From JBEDUK01 sp963781595 (GTDB taxonomy: Bacteria > Actinomycetota > UBA4738), in the NCBI GenBank assembly GCA_963781595.1, contig CAWAGG010000006.1, positions 186,001 through 250,000 of the forward strand: DNA of 64,000 bases, written 5' to 3'. Each line of letters opens with the position of its first letter. The stretch's first letter is position 1. The position numbers and the translations under genes were made by a program. The notes below the pieces were generated by a model. It made no database searches. It was not told the origin of the DNA and saw only the letters and a program-made list of their open reading frames with translations. This document shows positions 51,635 to 60,438 of the stretch, one piece after another.

Positions 51635-53374
51635 TCACCCGGCCGCAGACTTCTGTTTCTCCTCCTCCAACAGCACGCGGCGCAGGACCTTGCCGACCAG
51701 CGTCTCGGGGAGCGAATCGCGGAACTCGATCTGTTTCGGCACCTTGTACCCGGTCAGCCCGAACTCGTCGCTGCGCATGAACGTGATGATCTCCTGCGCG
51801 GTCGCGGTCTGGCCCTGCTTCAGCACGATGAAGGCCTTCACGGCCTCGCCGGTCGTCGCGTCCGGCACCCCGACCACGCAGGCCTTCTCGACCTTCGGGT
51901 GCCGGTAGAGGACCTGTTCGATGTCGGTGGGGTACACGTTGAACCCCGACACGAGGATCATGTCCTTCTTCCGGTCCACGATGAAGAAGTACCCCTCGGG
52001 ATCGACCTTCGCGATGTCACCGGTCAGGATCCATCGGCGGCCGTCCGCGTCGGTCCGGATCATGTCCGACGTCTCGGTGGGCCGGTTGAAGTAGCCCTTC
52101 ATCACCTGCGGGCCCGACATGATCAGCTCGCCCTCGTGGCCGGGCTCGACGGGCTTCGTCCAGTCGTCGAGGTCCACGACGCGGCAGTCCGTGTCGGGGA
52201 CCGGCAGGCCGATCGAGCCCTCCTTGCGCCTCCCGTAGATCGGGTTCGCGTGCGTGATCGGCGAGGTCTCCGTGAGGCCGTACCCCTCGACCACCTTCGA
52301 GCCGGTGATCGACTCGAACTTCTCCGCGACCGCGAGCGGCAACGGCGCCGCGCCGGAGAGGCAGGCGCGGATCGACTTCAGGTCGAAGTTCGGCGTCTCC
52401 TTGCCCTCGTTGATCGCGATGTACAGGCGCGGCACGCCCGGGAAGAGGGTCGGCTTCTCCTTCTGGATCGTCTTGAGGGTGGCGACCAGCTCGAACTGCG
52501 GCATCAGGACGAGCTTGGCCGCCTTGTAGATCCCCACGTTCATCGCGACGGTCATCCCGTAGGAATGGAAGAACGGGATGACGCACATCACGCCCTCTTT
52601 GCCGTCCTGCAGGTCGGGGAACCATGCCGCGCCCTGGATCACGTTCGACACCAGGTTCCCGTGCGTGAGCATCGCGCCCTTCGACAGGCCGGTGGTGCCG
52701 CCCGTGTAGATCAACCCGGCGACCTCGTCGGCGGCGACCTGCGCGACCGGTTGCGGTGGGTACTGCGCCTTCATCAGGTCCTTCCACCAGCGGACCTTCT
52801 CGCCGGCGGGGACCGGAGGCCACGGTTCGCCGGCCGCGAGCGCGTGCTTCTTCATCGTGCGCGGCGCCAGGAGGTTCACCGGGAACCGCATGTAGTCGGT
52901 GACGCTGCCGACGACGATCTCGCGAAGGCCGACGGCGTCGCGGACCTCGGCGACCCTCGGGTACAGGACGTCGAGCGTGACGACGACCTCGATCCCGGCG
53001 TCCTTGAGCTGATGCGTCAGCTCGCGTTCGGTGTACAGCGGGTTGTTCCCGACGATGACGCCGCCCAGGCGGAGCGTGGCGTAGTACGCGATCACGTACT
53101 GGGGGCAGTTCGGCAGCACGAGCCCGACGCGGTCGCCCTTCTTCACGCCGAGCGAAGCGAGGATGCGGCTGAACTGGTCAACCTGCTTGACCAGTTCGGC
53201 GTAGCTCAGGCTCTTCCCCAGCGGGGCGCCGGGGAGCCAGAACGCGATCGCGGGGGCACTGGGGAACCGCGCGGCCGCATCCGCGAGGATCGAATAGAGG
53301 GAACGCTCCGGATACGGTTCGAGCGTCTTCGGAACGTCGGGCGGGTAGCTCGCGAGCCACGGTCGATCGTCCAT
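51635..53374 (-). CDS. Long-chain acyl-CoA ligase (AMP-binding)
   Basis: 579 residues. ANL-superfamily motifs are intact: P-loop YTGGTTGLSKGAM, VEGYGLTETSPI, TGDIAKVDPEGYFFIVDRKKD and the catalytic Lys in GKVLRR near the C-terminus. Adenylates a fatty acid and transfers it to CoA. ATG at 53374 gives MDDRPWLASYPPDVP; AGGAGG lies about 11 nt upstream; the frame extends further up but without domain support. Divergent from the C1 peptidase fusion. Confidence 0.95.
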   Translation of the reverse strand: MDDRPWLASYPPDVPKTLEPYPERSLYSILADAAARFPSAPAIAFWLPGAPLGKSLSYAELVKQVDQFSRILASLGVKKGDRVGLVLPNCPQYVIAYYATLRLGGVIVGNNPLYTERELTHQLKDAGIEVVVTLDVLYPRVAEVRDAVGLREIVVGSVTDYMRFPVNLLAPRTMKKHALAAGEPWPPVPAGEKVRWWKDLMKAQYPPQPVAQVAADEVAGLIYTGGTTGLSKGAMLTHGNLVSNVIQGAAWFPDLQDGKEGVMCVIPFFHSYGMTVAMNVGIYKAAKLVLMPQFELVATLKTIQKEKPTLFPGVPRLYIAINEGKETPNFDLKSIRACLSGAAPLPLAVAEKFESITGSKVVEGYGLTETSPITHANPIYGRRKEGSIGLPVPDTDCRVVDLDDWTKPVEPGHEGELIMSGPQVMKGYFNRPTETSDMIRTDADGRRWILTGDIAKVDPEGYFFIVDRKKDMILVSGFNVYPTDIEQVLYRHPKVEKACVVGVPDATTGEAVKAFIVLKQGQTATAQEIITFMRSDEFGLTGYKVPKQIEFRDSLPETLVGKVLRRVLLEEEKQKSAAG

Positions 53375-53597
53375 CGGTTCGTTTCGCCTCCTCGTGCCAG
53401 GACGCCGGCGTTCGGCCCCCGCGCGCCCATCATCGCCGTGCGTCCAAGCCCGCAGCAAGTCAGCACGGCCCGCTCGCGGGGTGTCACACGTCCCCCGGGA
53501 CGCGCGGCCCACGATCCTGCGGCGACGGCGTCGGCTTGCGCACCCGCCATCGACCAGAGGATGCTCAGTCGCAACGGGACAAGGAGGAGAGGAGCTC

Positions 53598-55628
53598 ATG
53601 GCGCCGATACCGCCGATACCGGTCCTCAAACGGGGCGGTCCGCAGCTGGATGCCCGGCCCGACACCCTCGATTTCCGGGACCTGATGTACGAGCCGACGC
53701 TGATCGAGGTCCCGACCGAACGGAGCCTCGACGAATATCGGAAGGCCGGCGTGCCGATCCTCGATCAGGGCCAGGAGGGCGCGTGCACGGGATTCGGCCT
53801 GGCCACGGTCGCCCACTACCTGTTGCGGACCCGCAAGGTGGTCCCGGATCCGACCGGGGTGAGCCCGCGGATGCTCTACGAGATGGCGAAGCGCTACGAC
53901 GAATTCCCGGGCGAGGCCTACTCGGGCTCGAGCGCGCGCGGCGCGATGAAGGGCTGGTACCGGCACGGCGTGAGCTCTTCCGCCGTCTGGCCCTACGTCC
54001 CGGGGACCGAGGATCCGAACCTGACCCCGGAGCGTTCGAAGGACGCGCTGGCACGCCCACTCGGCGCGTACCTGCGCGTGAACCACACCGACCTCGTCGC
54101 GATGCACAGCGCGATCGCGGAGGTCGGCATCATCTACGCGACCGCGAAGGTCCACCAGGGCTGGCGCAAGCCCGGCGCGGACGGCCAGATCAAGCAAGCC
54201 ACCGAGATCATCGGCGGGCACGCGTTCGCGATCGTCGGGTTCGACAGGCGTGGTCTCTGGGTCCAGAACTCATGGGGCCCCACCTGGGGGTTCGAGGGGT
54301 TCGGCCTCGTCACCTACGACGATTGGCTGGCGAACGGGACCGACGCGTGGGTCGCGCGACTCGGGGCGCCCATCACCCTACGCACGGCCGCGGGCGTCGC
54401 CGCCACGACGGTCGCCTCGGTCGGCGGATCCGAGCCGGCCAGCCTGGTCGATGTTCGTCCGCACATCATCAGCCTCGGCAACGACGGACTCCTCAAGAAC
54501 AGCGGCTTGTACAGCACGAGCGAGGCCGACCTCGACGCGATCTTCGCCCATTTCACGGAGGTCACGCAGCGGTGGCCGAAGAAGCGGCTCCTGCTCTACG
54601 CACACGGCGGCCTCGTCGGGGAGAGCAACGCCGTCCAGCGCGTCGGGAACTACCGGCAGGCGCTGCTGAACGCGCAGGTGTACCCGATCGGCTTCATCTG
54701 GCACAGCGACTTCTGGTCGACGATCAAGAACATCCTGGAGGACGCGCTGAGCCGGAGGCAGCCGGACGAAGGGTTCCTGCAGGCGGCGAAGGACTTCATG
54801 TTCGACCGCCTCGACGACGCGCTGGAGCCCGTCGCCAGGACCCTCGGAGGCCCGGCGATCTGGGGACAGATGAAGCAGAACGCCGAAGCCGCGACGCTCG
54901 GCACGCAGGGCGGGGCCCGCAAGGCGCTGGACCGCATCACCGCCCTGATGGCCGCGGACCCGAAGATCGAGGTGCACGTCGTCGGCCACAGCGCCGGGAG
55001 CATCTTCCACGGCCCGCTCGTGCGGCTGATGACCGCGAAGGGCGAGATCGGCGGCGCGTTCGGCGGCGAACAGGGCCGGGCCTTGAGGATCGAGACCTGC
55101 ACGATGTGGGCGCCGGCGATCACGGTGGAGCGGTTCGCGGAGATGTACGTCCCAGCGATCACGGGCGCCGACGGGCGGATCGGCCGGTTCGCGCTGTTCG
55201 CCCTCAACGACCGCACGGAGCAGGGCGACGACTGTGCGAGCATCTACCACAAGTCGCTGCTGTACCTCGTGTCGAACGCGTTCGAAGCGACCCCGCACGT
55301 GCCGCTGTTCCAGGACGGGACGCCGATCCTCGGGATGCAGAAGTTCGTCGTCGGGCCGAAGGCGGCCGACCCCGCCGTCGAGGCGTTGTTCGCGCCGGCG
55401 CGCGGGCGGCGGAAGGCGGACCTGGTGCTCGCGCCGAACGACCTGACCCCGGAGACCGGGAACGCGTCCACGTCGAAGCACCACGGCGGGTTCGACGACG
55501 ACGCCGCGACCGTGATCTCGACGCTCCGACGGATCGCGCCCGAGGCGACGCTGCCCGGAACGATCGCGTTCCCGCGTTCGGCGGCGTCGGTCCGCCAGGC
55601 TCGTCGGGCGCTCCCGCAGCTAGTCTGA
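53598..55628 (+). CDS. C1 papain-like protease fused to alpha/beta-hydrolase
   Basis: 676 residues, no signal peptide. The N-terminal 250 residues are a papain-fold protease: LDFRDLMYEPTLIEVP, catalytic Cys63 in GQEGACTGFGLATVAHYLL, His near 209 in GGHAFAIVGFD and Asn near 224 in VQNSWGPTWGFEGFG. After a linker (about 255-300) comes an alpha/beta-hydrolase-like half: LLLYAHGGLVGESNAV (oxyanion side), GFIWHSDFWSTIKNILED and VHVVGHSAGSIFHGPLVRLM with a GHSAG nucleophile near 465, then a Cys/Asp/His-bearing tail (ALNDRTEQGDD). AAGGAGGAGAGG lies before the ATG. Both active sites look intact. The fusion is unusual; its role is unknown. Confidence 0.85.
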   Translation: MAPIPPIPVLKRGGPQLDARPDTLDFRDLMYEPTLIEVPTERSLDEYRKAGVPILDQGQEGACTGFGLATVAHYLLRTRKVVPDPTGVSPRMLYEMAKRYDEFPGEAYSGSSARGAMKGWYRHGVSSSAVWPYVPGTEDPNLTPERSKDALARPLGAYLRVNHTDLVAMHSAIAEVGIIYATAKVHQGWRKPGADGQIKQATEIIGGHAFAIVGFDRRGLWVQNSWGPTWGFEGFGLVTYDDWLANGTDAWVARLGAPITLRTAAGVAATTVASVGGSEPASLVDVRPHIISLGNDGLLKNSGLYSTSEADLDAIFAHFTEVTQRWPKKRLLLYAHGGLVGESNAVQRVGNYRQALLNAQVYPIGFIWHSDFWSTIKNILEDALSRRQPDEGFLQAAKDFMFDRLDDALEPVARTLGGPAIWGQMKQNAEAATLGTQGGARKALDRITALMAADPKIEVHVVGHSAGSIFHGPLVRLMTAKGEIGGAFGGEQGRALRIETCTMWAPAITVERFAEMYVPAITGADGRIGRFALFALNDRTEQGDDCASIYHKSLLYLVSNAFEATPHVPLFQDGTPILGMQKFVVGPKAADPAVEALFAPARGRRKADLVLAPNDLTPETGNASTSKHHGGFDDDAATVISTLRRIAPEATLPGTIAFPRSAASVRQARRALPQLV

Positions 55629-55682
55629 GAGGCAGGACGTCGGACGCCCGACCGCGCGGTCGGGTGGGAACGGGAGTTCAGC

Positions 55683-58055
55683 GTGAGCGACTGGTCGGAG
55701 GCGCTGCGGGAGAAGGCCCGTGCCGGGCTCGCTCCCGTCGAAGGGGAGCTGCGCGTGCCCGGCCTCCACGGGCCGGTCGAGGTGATCCGCGACCGCTGGG
55801 GCGTCCCGCACGTCTACGCCTCCGACGTCCACGACCTGTTCTTCGCGGCGAACTTCGTCTCCTGCTCTGAGCGCCTGTTCCAGATGGACCTCATGCTTCG
55901 CCTGGCGAACGGCCGGCTCGCCGAGCTGGTGTCGGACCTGGGTCTGTCGGTCGACCGGTTCATCCGCACGATCGGGCTGAACCGCGCGGGGCGCGCGATC
56001 GCCGCCGGGTACGACGACTTCTCCCGGGAGACGTTCGACGCGGCCCTCAGGGGCGCGAACGCGTGGATCGAGCTGATGCCCGCCAGGCCGATCGAGTACG
56101 AGGTGCTCGGCGTCGACCCCGAGCCGTTCCCGACCGGGGACGAGGGCGCGGCGTACGCCAGCTCGTTCTCCGCGTACATGTCCTACACGCTGTCGAACAA
56201 CTGGGACAACGAGCTCCTCCGATGGCTCATCGCCGAGCGGCTGGGGTTCGACGCGATGCAGGCGCTGTTCCCCGACGTCCAAACCCAGCCCGCGGTCGTC
56301 ACGGCTGGCTCGCGCGCCGGCGTCCGGGACGGGGGCGGCGCCCGCGACGCGGCGCTCGAGATCCTGCGCACCGCGCCGCTCCCAGGGTCGATGCAGGGCT
56401 CGAACAACTGGGTCGTCGCCGGCGAGCGAGCGGTCACGGGCAAGCCGCTGCTGGCGAACGACCCGCACATTATGGCGCAGACGCCGTCGGTGTGGTTCGA
56501 GATCCACCTCTCGGCGCCCGGCATCGACGTCGCCGGGGTCTCGCTGCCGCTGGTCCTCGGGATCCAGCTGGGGCACAGCGACCGGATCGCGTGGGGCTGC
56601 ACGAACGTCGGCGGCGACACCCAGGATCTGTACCTCGAGCGCCTGAACGAGGACCGGACCGCGGCCTGGTACGACGGCGCGTGGGAGCCGGTCACCGTCC
56701 ACCGCGAGGCGATCGCGGTCCGCGGGCATCCCGATCCCGTGGTGCTGGAGGTCCCCGAGACGCGCCACGGCCCGGTCCTCGACAGCTACCTGATCGGGTT
56801 GCACCAGCCCGAGGTCGTCCCGAACGACTTCCCGGAGACGTTCGCGATCCGCTGGACCGGGCTCACGATGGCGGTGTCGCCGACCACGATGTACGAGATG
56901 GCGACCGCCCGATCGATGGAGGGGTTCCGGGAAGCGTTGCGCGGTTGGGCCTGTCCGGGGCAGAACTTCGTCTACGCGGACATCGAGGGGAACATCGGCT
57001 ACCAGTGCACCGGTGTCTACCCGATCCGCCGTCACGGCGACGGCACGATCCCGGTTCCCGGGTGGTCGAGCGCGTACGAGTGGGACGGCGTCGTGCCGTT
57101 CGAGGAACTCCCGTGGAGCCTGAACCCCGGGAACGGGTTCCTGGCCACGGCGAACCAGAAGATCCACGACGACGCGTACCCGCACCTGATCGGCAAGGAC
57201 TTCCTCCCGCCGCACCGCGCGCGCCGGATCGTCCAGATGCTGACGGCCGAGCCGGTGCATTCGAAGGACACGTTCGCCCGGATGCAGTCGGACACGGTGT
57301 CGCTGGTCGCGCGCCAGATCGTTCCGCACCTGTTGGAGGTCGAACCCAACGACGATCGCCAGAAGCAGGCGCTCGCCTACCTGCGTGACTGGGACTGCTC
57401 GCTGGGCGCGGACAGCGTGGCCGCCGCGATCTATCAGGTGTGGTGCGTCCACCTCGCCGAGGCGATCCTCCTGCCGCGCCTCGGACGGCAGCTCTACGAG
57501 CACTACTACAGCCGGCGGGAGTGGACCGTGGCGTTCCAGTACGAGGTGCTCCCGGCGCTGCTCGAGTTTCCGACGGCCGCGTGGTTCGGCGAACCCGGGA
57601 CCGAGGTCCGTGACCGCATCGCGCGGGAAGCGCTGAGCAAGGCGATCGAGGAGCTGACCGGCCGTCGCGGGGAGGACATGGACGCCTGGACGTGGGGTTC
57701 GATCCACCGGATCCGCTTCACCGGACAGTTGGGCATGATCCCCGACCTCACGGAGCTGTTCACGGCCGGTGAGGCGCCGTGGGTCGGTGACGAGATGACG
57801 GTCTGTCAGGGGCTGTTCGAGCCCGGGGCGGGAACCTACGACGTGGTGGTCGTGCCATCCTGGCGCCAGATCCTCGACGTGTCGGACTGGGACGCGAGCG
57901 TCGGCACCCATGCCGTCGGCCAGTCCGGCAACCCCGCGAGTCCGCACTGGAACGACCTGTTCGAGCTGTGGTCGACGGGCGCGTACCATCCGCTGCCCTT
58001 CTCGCGACCGGCCGTGGAGGACGCCGCCGAGGGGACGCTGCGGCTCGAACCGTAG
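55683..58055 (+). CDS. Penicillin-acylase-family Ntn-hydrolase
   Basis: 790 residues. The alpha part ends and the beta part begins at Ser240 in LPGSMQGSNNWVVAGERA, the autoprocessing Ser-Asn-Asn site; VRDRWGVPHVYA-type N-terminus (IRDRWGVPHVYASDVHDLFFA), NDPHIMAQTPSVWFEIHL, GHSDRIAWGCTNVGGDTQD and SPTTMYEM complete the family pattern. It hydrolyses amide bonds of acylated small molecules or acyl-homoserine lactones. GTG start with GGGAG upstream. It lacks an N-terminal signal sequence, unlike many relatives, so it may act in the cytoplasm. It is 54 bp after the protease fusion, so they may form one operon. Confidence 0.93.
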   Translation: MSDWSEALREKARAGLAPVEGELRVPGLHGPVEVIRDRWGVPHVYASDVHDLFFAANFVSCSERLFQMDLMLRLANGRLAELVSDLGLSVDRFIRTIGLNRAGRAIAAGYDDFSRETFDAALRGANAWIELMPARPIEYEVLGVDPEPFPTGDEGAAYASSFSAYMSYTLSNNWDNELLRWLIAERLGFDAMQALFPDVQTQPAVVTAGSRAGVRDGGGARDAALEILRTAPLPGSMQGSNNWVVAGERAVTGKPLLANDPHIMAQTPSVWFEIHLSAPGIDVAGVSLPLVLGIQLGHSDRIAWGCTNVGGDTQDLYLERLNEDRTAAWYDGAWEPVTVHREAIAVRGHPDPVVLEVPETRHGPVLDSYLIGLHQPEVVPNDFPETFAIRWTGLTMAVSPTTMYEMATARSMEGFREALRGWACPGQNFVYADIEGNIGYQCTGVYPIRRHGDGTIPVPGWSSAYEWDGVVPFEELPWSLNPGNGFLATANQKIHDDAYPHLIGKDFLPPHRARRIVQMLTAEPVHSKDTFARMQSDTVSLVARQIVPHLLEVEPNDDRQKQALAYLRDWDCSLGADSVAAAIYQVWCVHLAEAILLPRLGRQLYEHYYSRREWTVAFQYEVLPALLEFPTAAWFGEPGTEVRDRIAREALSKAIEELTGRRGEDMDAWTWGSIHRIRFTGQLGMIPDLTELFTAGEAPWVGDEMTVCQGLFEPGAGTYDVVVVPSWRQILDVSDWDASVGTHAVGQSGNPASPHWNDLFELWSTGAYHPLPFSRPAVEDAAEGTLRLEP

Positions 58056-58097
58056 GCGCCACCCGGACGGGACGGCCTCCGCTCCTCGGGGCTCGCC

Positions 58098-58520
58098 TCA
58101 GGCGCGGACGATCACCACCGGGCAGCGGGCATGGTGCGCGCAATGCTGGCCGACCGAGCCCAGGAGCAGCTCGCGGAAGCCGCCCAGCCCGCGCGAGCCG
58201 ACGACGAGCAATCTGGCGTCCTCGGCCTCGCGCAGCAGGACCGGCGCCGCCGCACCTTCGACGACCCGCCGTTCGATCGATACGCCCTGCGCGTCCGGGC
58301 CGAGGTCGTCCACGATCGACGCGAGCCGCGTGGAGGCCTCCGTCTCGAAGTCGTGCGGCAGCGTGTCCGGGAAGCCCGGCGCCATCGAGACCGCGCTGGG
58401 GATGTGCCACGCGATCACCGCCCGGAGCGTCGCGTGCCGCACCCGCGCCTCCTCGAGCGCCCATGCCAGCGCGTGCTTCGAACCGTCGGAGCCGTCCACT
58501 CCCACCACGATCGCGTCCAT
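58098..58520 (-). CDS. Universal stress protein (UspA family)
   Basis: 140 residues. MDAIVVGVDGSDGSKHALAWALEEA, then VVEGAAAPVLLREAEDARLLVVGSRGLGGFRELLLGSVGQHCAHHARCPVVIV with the ATP-binding G-x2-G-x9-GS motif. GGAGG lies 9 nt before the ATG at 58520. ATP-binding stress regulator of broad use in actinomycetes. Confidence 0.94.
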   Translation of the reverse strand: MDAIVVGVDGSDGSKHALAWALEEARVRHATLRAVIAWHIPSAVSMAPGFPDTLPHDFETEASTRLASIVDDLGPDAQGVSIERRVVEGAAAPVLLREAEDARLLVVGSRGLGGFRELLLGSVGQHCAHHARCPVVIVRA

Positions 58521-58620
58521 CGCGTTCGCCTCCTCGTCGTCCGGTTCCACCGTAGGTCGCGGGCAGACGCGTGCATCGGGTCGAACGGCCGGTGGCGCCC
58601 GGGCGGTCCGGTACGGGCCG

Positions 58621-59514
58621 TCAGCCGACGGCGGCGCGGAAGCGTCCGACCGGGCCCATGAGACGGTGACGCGCGGCGAGGTCGTCGACGAGCGCCGGAT
58701 CGGGCTCGCGGCGCCACTCCGTGACCTCGATGTCGGTCCGCATCGGCACGACCTGCTGCATCGTTCGGATGTAGTCCGCCGCCCCGCGCAGGTTCGCCAC
58801 GAGGCGCGGCGACCGGCCGGCAGGCCCCTTCGTCAGCGAACGCGCGTCGGCCGCGGCGACCAGCTCGTCCAGCGAGCCGTACGCGCGGATCAGAGCCGCC
58901 GCCGTCTTCGCCCCGACACCCTTGACGCCCGGGAGGCCGTCGGAGGGGTCGCCGCGGAGGATCGCGAAGTCGCCGTACCGCGATGGCGGCACCCCGTACT
59001 TCGTCGCGACCGCCGCCTCGTCGAACACCTCGAGCTTCGACACGCCCCGGGCGGTGAAGAGAACCCGCACCTCCGGGTCTCTGACCAGCTGGAGCAGATC
59101 GCGGTCGCCGGTCACGACGTCGATGCGGACGCCCGAGCCCGGTGGCGCGTCGCGCGCGATGAGCGCGGCGATCGCGTCCTCCGCCTCCCAACCCGGCGCC
59201 TCGGCCTGCGGCTGCCCGAGCGCGTCGAGGACCTCCCTGAGGAGGCCGAACTGGGAGGGGAGATCAGGGGGGTCCGGCGCGCGGTTCGCCTTGTATCCCC
59301 CGTAGAGCGCGACGCGAGGGGCCGGGCGCCAATCGTGATCGTAGCAATGCACCGCGTCGTCCGGCCGGTAGCGTTCGATCAGGAAGGCCGTCATGTCGAT
59401 GCACCCATGGACCGCGTTGATCGCGTGGCCGTCGTCGTCGCGCATGGACGGCGGGAGCGCGAAGAACGCCCGATACATCAGGCCGGAGGTGTCGAGGAGC
59501 ATGCGGTAGGCCAT
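58621..59514 (-). CDS. 5'-3' exonuclease (DNA polymerase I N-terminal-domain type)
   Basis: 297 residues from ATG at 59514. FEN/5'-nuclease family: MLLDTSGLMYRAFFALP, YDHDWRPAPRVALYGGYKANR, WEAEDAIAALI, VVTGDRDLLQLV and the helix-hairpin-helix GDPSDGLPGVKGVGAKTA are in order, with the acidic metal ligands visible. It is a stand-alone exonuclease that trims flaps or RNA primers, separate from a PolA. Divergent from crgA. Confidence 0.94.
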   Translation of the reverse strand: MAYRMLLDTSGLMYRAFFALPPSMRDDDGHAINAVHGCIDMTAFLIERYRPDDAVHCYDHDWRPAPRVALYGGYKANRAPDPPDLPSQFGLLREVLDALGQPQAEAPGWEAEDAIAALIARDAPPGSGVRIDVVTGDRDLLQLVRDPEVRVLFTARGVSKLEVFDEAAVATKYGVPPSRYGDFAILRGDPSDGLPGVKGVGAKTAAALIRAYGSLDELVAAADARSLTKGPAGRSPRLVANLRGAADYIRTMQQVVPMRTDIEVTEWRREPDPALVDDLAARHRLMGPVGRFRAAVG

Positions 59515-59561
59515 CGTTCCGGCCAGGATGTTCGCACACCGGGACGCCCGCGCTCGGCTGC

Positions 59562-59567
59562 TACCAT
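59562..59567 (+). promoter_or_regulatory. crgA leaderless -10 element
   Basis: TACCAT ends exactly 9 nt before the crgA ATG at 59577, in the 62-bp gap to the divergent exonuclease gene. Identical hexamer and spacing to the thyX-like gene. Confidence 0.5.
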
Positions 59568-59576
59568 CCGCTGGCG

Positions 59577-59807
59577 ATGCCCAGGTCGAAGTCCAAGCGG
59601 AGCCGCTACCGGCCACCCCCCCGCAAGAAGCACAAGCCCAGCCCGAAGTGGTTCGGCGCGCTGATCCTGTTCTTCTTCATCGCGAGCGTCGCCGTGATCA
59701 TCCTGAACTACCTCGGCCTGATGCCCGGTGGAACGAACGGCTGGTACCTCGTCGGGGGCTTGAGCGGGATCGCGGTGGGGTTCATCCTCGCGACCCAGTG
59801 GTACTGA
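59577..59807 (+). CDS. crgA: Cell division protein CrgA
   Basis: 76 residues: basic N-terminus (MPRSKSKRSRYRPPPRKKHKPSPKW), two membrane helices (about 27-45 and 56-73) and a short loop. It coordinates FtsZ, FtsI and other septal proteins in actinomycetes. Length and layout fit the family exactly. It is leaderless and lies 25 bp before a zinc-ribbon gene. Confidence 0.93.
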   Translation: MPRSKSKRSRYRPPPRKKHKPSPKWFGALILFFFIASVAVIILNYLGLMPGGTNGWYLVGGLSGIAVGFILATQWY

Positions 59808-59831
59808 TGTGCCGGACCTGCGGGCGCTGAC

Positions 59832-60077
59832 GTGCCGGTCTACGAGTACCGGTGCCGCTCGTGCGGCCGCGAGATCGAGGAACTCCAGCCGATGGGAGCG
59901 ACCGCACCCGGGCCGTGCGAGGCCTGCGGCGGCGAGCTGCGGCGCGTCTACGGTCGCGTCGCCGTGACGTTCGGCGGATGGGGCTTCGCGAAGACCGACG
60001 CGCTCCTGCCCGAGGATCGCCGGCGCAAGGACTTCAAGGCGCTGAAGGCGAAGTCCGACGAGATCGCCGACGGCTGA
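59832..60077 (+). CDS. FmdB-family zinc-ribbon protein
   Basis: 81 residues from GTG. N-terminal MPVYEYRCRSCGREIEELQP with CxxC and the second pair CEACGG complete a zinc ribbon (about 8-38). The tail is polar and basic (RRRKDFKALKAKSDEI). Likely regulatory or nucleic-acid-associated; the partner is unknown. Follows crgA directly, probably cotranscribed. Confidence 0.9.
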   Translation: MPVYEYRCRSCGREIEELQPMGATAPGPCEACGGELRRVYGRVAVTFGGWGFAKTDALLPEDRRRKDFKALKAKSDEIADG

Positions 60078-60102
60078 CCCTCTCGGCGCAGGGGGAGCTG
60101 GG

Positions 60103-60381
60103 TCAGGTGTTCAGCGCGCTCGGCTTCGGCCGCCGGACCACCGTCATCGGCTCGCCGCAGTGCCGCGGGACCTGGACCTCGCCGAGGCGCGTGACCTGGT
60201 ACTCGGTTCCGCACTCGGCGCACACGAAGAAGACGTCGAGGTCCTCGACGTCCTCCGGCGTGATCCGTTCCTTCGGTGGCGTCACGTTCAACCCGCGCAG
60301 GAACGACCAGCCGAACGCCGCGATCGCCACGAACAGCAGGATCGCGACGGGCCACTGGATCCACCACGCGAGGCCGAGCAT
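60103..60381 (-). CDS. Small membrane protein with zinc ribbon
   Basis: 92 residues. One membrane helix (about 5-30, WWIQWPVAILLFVAIAAFGWSFL), then an acidic stretch and CAECGTEYQV...PRHCGEPM, a likely zinc- or iron-binding knuckle. No family name assigned. A TAGGCT element ends 10 nt before the ATG, so the message is near-leaderless. Convergent with the FmdB gene. Confidence 0.75.
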   Translation of the reverse strand: MLGLAWWIQWPVAILLFVAIAAFGWSFLRGLNVTPPKERITPEDVEDLDVFFVCAECGTEYQVTRLGEVQVPRHCGEPMTVVRRPKPSALNT

Positions 60382-60391
60382 CTCGCCGTCG

Positions 60392-60397
60392 AGCCTA
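60392..60397 (-). promoter_or_regulatory. Near-leaderless -10 of small zinc-ribbon gene
   Basis: On the minus strand TAGGCT ends 10 nt before the ATG at 60381. Confidence 0.35.
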
Positions 60398-60438
60398 CGA
60401 CCGGCTGCCCGCGTTCGCCCGAGCGGCGGCGGTGATCG

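Noticed and set aside
51899..55870. 1323-codon plus-strand open frame
   Set aside because: Shadow running antisense to the acyl-CoA ligase and out of frame over the protease fusion; the latter has catalytic motifs in its own frame.
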